A stretch of DNA of 64,000 nt. It comes from Bradyrhizobium sp. AZCC 1719. GTDB lineage: Bacteria > Pseudomonadota > Alphaproteobacteria > Rhizobiales > Xanthobacteraceae. A program made the translations under genes and the position numbers. Position 1 is the first letter of the stretch. Each line of letters starts with the position of its first letter. This document shows positions 60,077-64,000 of the stretch, one piece after another. The stretch covers positions 4,307,001 through 4,371,000 of the forward strand of contig NZ_JAZHRU010000001.1 in assembly GCF_036924525.1 (NCBI RefSeq). Direction: 5' to 3'. A model generated the notes under the pieces. The model searched no databases. It saw only the letters and a program-made list of their open reading frames with translations, and had not been told where the DNA came from.

Positions 60077-61648
60077 ATGGCTTCTCGTTTTACGGCAACG
60101 CGTCCCATGCGTCTGGCCGCCGCGATTCTGGTTCTGTGTTGCGCGGCGGGCGTACGCGCCGAGGAGGCGAGTCCGACTTCGCAGCAGCCCGCCGCAGCGA
60201 CGCCATCGCCGTCTCCCTCGGGCCAGAAGGGCGAAGCAGGGCGGGGCCCCGCCGCGACGCCATCGCCGGCAGCCGAACAACATCGCCTGCCGCCGGATTC
60301 CACCACCCGGCAAACGCTGACGCTGCCCGGCCGCACGCTCAACTTCACCGCCACCGCCGGCTCGATCCGGCTGTTCGACGACAAGCGCGAGCCGCAGGCC
60401 GACATCGCCTACACTTCCTACCAGCTCGACGGCACCGATCGCGCAAGCCGGCCGGTGACGTTTCTGTTCAACGGCGGCCCGGGCGCGTCCTCGGCCTGGC
60501 TGCAGTTCGGCGACGCCGGACCCTGGCGCATATCGATCACGGGTGAGGGCGCAGTGTCGTCGGCGACGCCCGATTTGCTGCCCAACGCCGAGACCTGGCT
60601 GGACTTTACCGATCTCGTCTTCATCGATCCCGTCGGCACCGGATACAGCCGTTTCGTCGCGACCGGCGAGGACACGCGCAAGCGTTTCTACTCCATCGAC
60701 GGCGACGTCAGCGCCATCGCACTCGTGATCCGGCGCTGGCTGGAAAAGAATGATCGTCTGCTCTCGCCGAAATTCGTGACCGGCGAAAGCTATGGCGGCA
60801 TCCGTGGACCAAAAATCGTTCGCAACCTGCAGACCCAGCAGGGCGTGGGCGTACGCGGGCTGATCCTGGTCTCACCCTTATTCGACTATCGCGATTTTTC
60901 CGGCTCGAGCCTCTTGCAGTACATGAACACACTGCCAAGCATGGCGGCGGTGGCGCGCGAAGCCAAGGGACCGGTGACGCGCGCCGATCTCGCGGACGTC
61001 GAGCGCTACTCGCAAGGCGAGTTTGTGACCGATCTCGTCAAGGGGCAGGCGGACCGCGAGGCCGCGACGCGACTTGCCGACAAGGTGGCCGCGCTGACCG
61101 GTATCGATCAAGCGGTGAGCCGCAGGCTCGGAGGGCGTTTCGAGGTCGGCGAGTTCCGCAGGGAATTCGACCGCCGCAACGGCCGTGTGACGGGACGTTA
61201 TGACGGCTCGGTCTCAGGCTTCGATCCCTATCCGGATTCGAACTCCGCGCATTTCGGCGATCCTTCCGGCGATTCCCTGACTGCGCCGTTGACGAGCGCT
61301 GCCGTCGACCTCACCACGCGCAAACTCAACTGGCGCCCCGATGGCTCGTATCACCTGCTTAACCCAGCCGTGTACAGGGCCTGGGATTTCGGTCGCGGTC
61401 CGGCCGAGTCGATTTCGGAGCTGCGCCAGATTCTCGCGCTCGACCCGAAAATGAAATTGCTGGTCGGGCACGGGCTGTTCGATCTCGCCACACCTTATTT
61501 TGCCTCGAAGGTCATTCTCGACCAGTTGCCGGCCTATGCGCGATCGGACCGGGTCAAGCTCGTCGTCTATCCCGGGGGCCACATGTTCTATTCGCGCGAC
61601 GCCGCGCGCCAGGCATTCCGCGCGGAAGTTGAGAAGGTGATGAAGTAA
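60077..61648 (+). CDS. S10 family serine carboxypeptidase
   Basis: The 523-aa exported enzyme has a signal peptide (about 1-28) and a Pro/Ser-rich linker. The carboxypeptidase core includes FLFNGGPGASSAWLQFGD, VFIDPVGTGYSR, the nucleophile GESYGG (Ser238), Asp in HGLFDLATPYF and His in PGGHMFYS. It removes C-terminal residues from peptides in the periplasm. The ATG at 60077 has GGGAG eight bases upstream; the longer upstream frame has no signal peptide. A strong terminator follows. Confidence 0.93.
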   Translation: MASRFTATRPMRLAAAILVLCCAAGVRAEEASPTSQQPAAATPSPSPSGQKGEAGRGPAATPSPAAEQHRLPPDSTTRQTLTLPGRTLNFTATAGSIRLFDDKREPQADIAYTSYQLDGTDRASRPVTFLFNGGPGASSAWLQFGDAGPWRISITGEGAVSSATPDLLPNAETWLDFTDLVFIDPVGTGYSRFVATGEDTRKRFYSIDGDVSAIALVIRRWLEKNDRLLSPKFVTGESYGGIRGPKIVRNLQTQQGVGVRGLILVSPLFDYRDFSGSSLLQYMNTLPSMAAVAREAKGPVTRADLADVERYSQGEFVTDLVKGQADREAATRLADKVAALTGIDQAVSRRLGGRFEVGEFRREFDRRNGRVTGRYDGSVSGFDPYPDSNSAHFGDPSGDSLTAPLTSAAVDLTTRKLNWRPDGSYHLLNPAVYRAWDFGRGPAESISELRQILALDPKMKLLVGHGLFDLATPYFASKVILDQLPAYARSDRVKLVVYPGGHMFYSRDAARQAFRAEVEKVMK

Positions 61649-61661
61649 ATTCGGAAACAAC

Positions 61662-61700
61662 AAAAAGCCGGCGCAGTCCTTGCAACTGCGCCGGCTTTTT
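61662..61700. terminator. Bidirectional Rho-independent terminator
   Basis: A perfect 16-base stem (61662-61677 with 61685-61700) and a 7-base loop end in TTTTT on the plus strand. On the minus strand it also ends in a T-run. It ends both the S10 carboxypeptidase and the convergent TPR gene. Confidence 0.95.
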
Positions 61701-61706
61701 CTTCGC

Positions 61707-61764
61707 CATTGCGAGGATCGGGATAGGGAGGCGTCGTGAGACTTCCCCTATCCCGATCGCAATG
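61707..61764. repeat. Palindromic repeat, family E
   Basis: CATTGCGAGGATCGGGATAG (61707-61726) and CTATCCCGATCGCAATG (61748-61764) pair with a small bulge. The CATTGCGAG/GCAATG ends recur in Bradyrhizobium intergenic repeats. It lies just beyond the terminator. Confidence 0.8.
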
Positions 61765-61783
61765 ACGGGGAGAGAGCGATGCC

Positions 61784-62320
61784 TCAGTACGCCAATCCCG
61801 TCCCCGGCGGCTTTTCGAGCGCGGCGGCGAGCGAGCGATATTCCTCGCTTGTCGTGCCGGTGAGCTGCGCGATCCGGTTCAGGTGATATTGCGCCTGATC
61901 GCGGTTGCCCTGTTCGACCTGCCACAGGCCGTAATACTGCCAGGTCTTGACGTGGTTCGGATCGGCCTTCAGCGCGCGCTCGTACCAGATCTGCGAGACC
62001 TTGTAGTCGCCGAGCTTGCGATAGGAATAGCCGATCAAATTGGCGACGGCAGCCGAGTCGTCACGGCCGAGCGCCTTCAACTGCTCGATCGCCGACGCAT
62101 AGTCGTGGCGCTCGTAGATCGCGGCGTAAGCAGCGCGATAGCCATCGACGAATGCGGTTTGTTCAATGGCCGGGCGGGCTTCGCTGGATTTCTTTTTCTT
62201 CTTCGGCGGCGGAGGCGGCTCGTTGTCGGGATTTGCGTAGACGGCGGTGACGACAGGGGCTGCCGCGAGCGTAAGCGACAACATTGCGAGCGTCAAAAGC
62301 CTGATCGCTAGTTTGTTCAT
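61784..62320 (-). CDS. Secreted TPR-repeat protein
   Basis: The 178-aa protein has a signal peptide (about 1-29, ending AVYAN). A short Pro/Lys-rich linker (PPPPPKKKKKSS) follows, then tetratricopeptide repeats (AAVANLIGYSYRKLGDYKVSQIWYERALKADPNHVKTWQYYGLWQVEQG). It probably scaffolds protein contacts in the periplasm. The ATG at 62320 fits the signal peptide. It ends 84 bases before the bidirectional terminator. Confidence 0.88.
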   Translation of the reverse strand: MNKLAIRLLTLAMLSLTLAAAPVVTAVYANPDNEPPPPPKKKKKSSEARPAIEQTAFVDGYRAAYAAIYERHDYASAIEQLKALGRDDSAAVANLIGYSYRKLGDYKVSQIWYERALKADPNHVKTWQYYGLWQVEQGNRDQAQYHLNRIAQLTGTTSEEYRSLAAALEKPPGTGLAY

Positions 62321-62615
62321 GCATCTCTCCTGATGGCCGGTTCCACAATCCTACACCGAAGGCCGTTGATGTGAACCCCCGGCAGTTGCGAACATTCCCG
62401 CCATCCGCCTTCGATTCTGCCGATTGTGGATTCTGCCGATTTGCCGGCCGCAGTTCGCCTTCAAAAGATGGCGAACCTGCCATGGAGATGAACGAAGTCC
62501 GCACGTTCGATTCAGGACGGGTTCACCGCGCCGTGCCTAACGTCGCCCGCATGATCGGCGAGCCCGGCCATTCGGACCGGAGAGCCCGCAGGTCCCCATG
62601 GAAGAGGAGACAGCC

Positions 62616-62861
62616 ATGCTCAAGACCTTTTCTGCAGCGCTCGTTGCCGTGTCCGTTCTCGCCGCGCCCGTGTTTGCCGGCACTGCGGGCAAGACCGCGC
62701 AAGCTCCAGTGAGCAAGAGTACGCAGGCCCCGGTCACCAAGGCCGAGCAGGGAAAATCGAAGGCGCTGAACGCGAATGCGAGCAGCCATAAGAAGCAGGT
62801 CGGCCTGTCGAAGAAGCGTGCCACGGTCAAACCCGCCGCGCCGGCTGCCAAGCGCAGTTGA
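62616..62861 (+). CDS. Small Lys/Ala-rich secreted protein
   Basis: The 81-aa product has a signal peptide (MLKTFSAALVAVSVLAAPVFAG, 1-22). A low-complexity basic part follows (KSTQAPVTKAEQGKSKALNANASS) that ends KKRATVKPAAPAAKRS. The ATG at 62616 follows GAGGAGA nine bases upstream. The composition is histone H1-like, so it may bind acidic polymers or DNA outside the cytoplasm; a role is not known. Confidence 0.8.
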   Translation: MLKTFSAALVAVSVLAAPVFAGTAGKTAQAPVSKSTQAPVTKAEQGKSKALNANASSHKKQVGLSKKRATVKPAAPAAKRS

Positions 62862-63064
62862 ACCAGCGCGGTCGAATCTGATCCGCCGGCGCGTTTCGCC
62901 CCCGCGTCGGCGGATATCGGACCAGCCCACGTGCCATTTGCTTCCCCCATGGCCGTGGGCTGGCGCTGCTTCGATTTGTTCGGGACCAGTAACCGAGATG
63001 CGAATTCCATTTCTCCGCCGGGCAGTCTAAGAGACGGCCAACGGGGGCCGGGGAAGCATTTCGC

Positions 63065-63487
63065 TTGCGAAGTTCAGTCAAAATTGCGGCGGTGGTGCTG
63101 TTGCCGCTCGCGCTGTCGGCCTGCGCCGCCAGCGACGAGAGCAAGCCGATCACGTTTACCGACGATCGCGGCGTCTCCAGCCAGCCTTTTCCGAAAAATT
63201 ACCGCGCGGAAGTGCTGGCGTTTCTGAAGACTTATCTCAACGATCCCGTCGGCGTACGCGGCGCCGTGATGGCCGAGCCGATCGAGCGCGTGGTCGGCGG
63301 GCGGCTGCGCTATGTCGTCTGTCTCCGGTTCAGCCCGCGCGAATCCGACGGCGGCTACCGCGAGCCGCGCGAACGCGCCATCCTTTTTGTCGATGGCCGG
63401 CTCGACCGCATAATCGAAAACGCCGCGGAGCCCTGTGCGGGGCTGCCCTACGCGCCATTTGCGGAACTGGAGAAACTGACGCGCTAG
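63065..63487 (+). CDS. Small lipoprotein
   Basis: The 140-aa product starts at a TTG with GGGGAAG upstream and has a lipobox LSAC after about 20 residues, so it should be lipid-anchored. The mature domain includes FPKNYRAEVLAFLKTYLNDPVGVRGAV, VVCLRFSPRESDGGYREPRERAILFVDG and ENAAEPC. The family is unknown but similar lipoproteins are frequent in rhizobia. It is transcribed on the plus strand after the Lys-rich protein. Confidence 0.8.
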   Translation: MRSSVKIAAVVLLPLALSACAASDESKPITFTDDRGVSSQPFPKNYRAEVLAFLKTYLNDPVGVRGAVMAEPIERVVGGRLRYVVCLRFSPRESDGGYREPRERAILFVDGRLDRIIENAAEPCAGLPYAPFAELEKLTR

Positions 63488-63562
63488 ATTCGCGCGCGTG
63501 CTGTGCGCTCCACACGAGAGTGTGATGCTGCGCGCCTATACACATCGTGTCCGGCCATTTAT

Positions 63563-63591
63563 ATCGTATGCGATATAATCGCATGAGATAT
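63563..63591. promoter_or_regulatory. Tandem operator-like repeats before the Tat hydrolase gene
   Basis: ATCGTATGCGATAT (63563-63576) and ATCGCATGAGATAT (63578-63591) are 14-mers differing at two positions and spaced one base apart. The first contains an ATATCG/CGATAT palindrome. They lie 18 bases before the ATG in a gene-free 121-base gap, so a transcription factor likely binds two adjacent sites. Confidence 0.6.
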
Positions 63592-63608
63592 AGATCGGAG
63601 AAAAAACT

Positions 63609-64000
63609 ATGTCCTATCCCATCACGCCGGACCGCCGCCGCTTCCTCGGTACCGCGGCCGCAACCCTTGCGGCCGCACCGTTTGCCATGAGCGGGGCGCT
63701 GTTCGCGCAGTCCGGCGACGCCGGGGCAGGCGCGGGCAGGCCGGGCGCCCACGCCTCGTTTGCCGCGCTGAAACAGATCGAAGCCGGCGTTCTCAATATC
63801 GGCTACGCCGAAGCCGGGCCCGCCAATGGTCCCGTCGCCATCCTTCTGCACGGCTGGCCGTATGACATCTACGCCTTCGTCGACGTGGCACCCGTGCTGG
63901 CATCGGCAGGCTTCCGGGTCATCGTGCCCTATCTGCGTGGTTATGGCACGACGCGCTTCCTCTCAGGCGATACGCCACGAAACGGCCAGCAGGGTGCGCT
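63609..64000 (+). CDS. Tat-exported alpha/beta hydrolase (partial, runs off window)
   Basis: The product begins MSYPITPDRRRFLGTAAATLAAAPFA, a twin-Arg signal (RRRFLG) and hydrophobic segment, so it is exported folded by Tat. The core then starts as LNIGYAEAGPANGPVAILLHGWPYDIYAF with the HGW oxyanion-hole motif. The frame is open to the window end, so the nucleophile and C-terminus are not visible. GGAG lies eight bases before the ATG. Confidence 0.85.
   Translation, partial: MSYPITPDRRRFLGTAAATLAAAPFAMSGALFAQSGDAGAGAGRPGAHASFAALKQIEAGVLNIGYAEAGPANGPVAILLHGWPYDIYAFVDVAPVLASAGFRVIVPYLRGYGTTRFLSGDTPRNGQQGA

Noticed and set aside
1..64000. Prophage, integrative element or transposon
   Set aside because: No integrase, transposase, phage structural or conjugation gene was seen; the repeats are short palindromes without coding capacity.

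Overview
The window looks like chromosomal DNA of a Bradyrhizobium-type alphaproteobacterium (order Hyphomicrobiales, family Nitrobacteraceae). This is inferred from the high GC content, the gene families (DUF3126, DUF6949-like, DUF2336, NDUFS6-like zinc finger, BTLCP, double-PilZ, aap/bzt-type ABC operon), the many intergenic palindromic repeats, and several TTAA-N7-TTAA sites matching the alphaproteobacterial CtrA box. I saw no prophage, transposase, plasmid function or CRISPR array. The window is mostly ordinary core and accessory chromosome.

Layout. 0-0.4 kb: a tRNA-Leu(UAA) gene on the minus strand, interrupted in the anticodon by a 238-nt group I intron. 0.5-9.5 kb: small envelope proteins, a flavin monooxygenase with a zinc-finger protein, an alpha/beta hydrolase that overlaps a large membrane protein tail to tail, cysE, DUF3126 and a gamma-carbonic anhydrase. 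9.7-12.3 kb: a HAMP-PAS-PAS membrane sensor with no output domain, two tiny overlapping genes (ribbon-helix-helix-like and RMF-like), and a Gly/Pro-rich secreted protein. 12.5-22.8 kb: a two-partner secretion pair (a 1637-aa haemagglutinin-like TpsA with a C-terminal cysteine pair, and its TpsB barrel), followed by a BTLCP/LapG-like periplasmic cysteine protease and a double-PilZ protein. This block could be a c-di-GMP-controlled adhesin module. 23-26.7 kb: an enoyl-CoA hydratase and a complete polar amino acid ABC transporter operon. 26.9-32 kb: a PAS protein, a probable small RNA with a strong terminator, a rhomboid protease, a CBS protein, a patatin and a secreted protein. 32-37.3 kb: a PAS-GGDEF-EAL protein, a nitroreductase and thrS. 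37.5-47.8 kb: an MFS carrier, a secreted hydrolase, an APC permease with a coupled secreted protein, yidD, a ClpP-like periplasmic protein, an Fe-S scaffold, folE, hisI and a lytic transglycosylase. 47.9-53.1 kb: an M20 amidohydrolase, then an SDR/FAD-oxidase pair divergent from an AraC regulator. 53.5-59.8 kb: DUF2336, an orphan Hpt and a lone receiver, nadK, and a FecR/CHASE2-cyclase pair. 60-64 kb: an S10 carboxypeptidase, a TPR protein, small secreted proteins and a Tat-exported hydrolase cut by the window edge.

Recurring themes are cyclic nucleotide signalling (GGDEF-EAL, PilZ, class III cyclase), cell-envelope proteins, and possible CtrA control: five exact TTAA-N7-TTAA sites, all intergenic. 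At least nine palindromic repeats lie between genes. All functional calls come from reading sequence motifs; no database search was run. Start codons were chosen by Shine-Dalgarno spacing and family N-termini, and are uncertain where stated.
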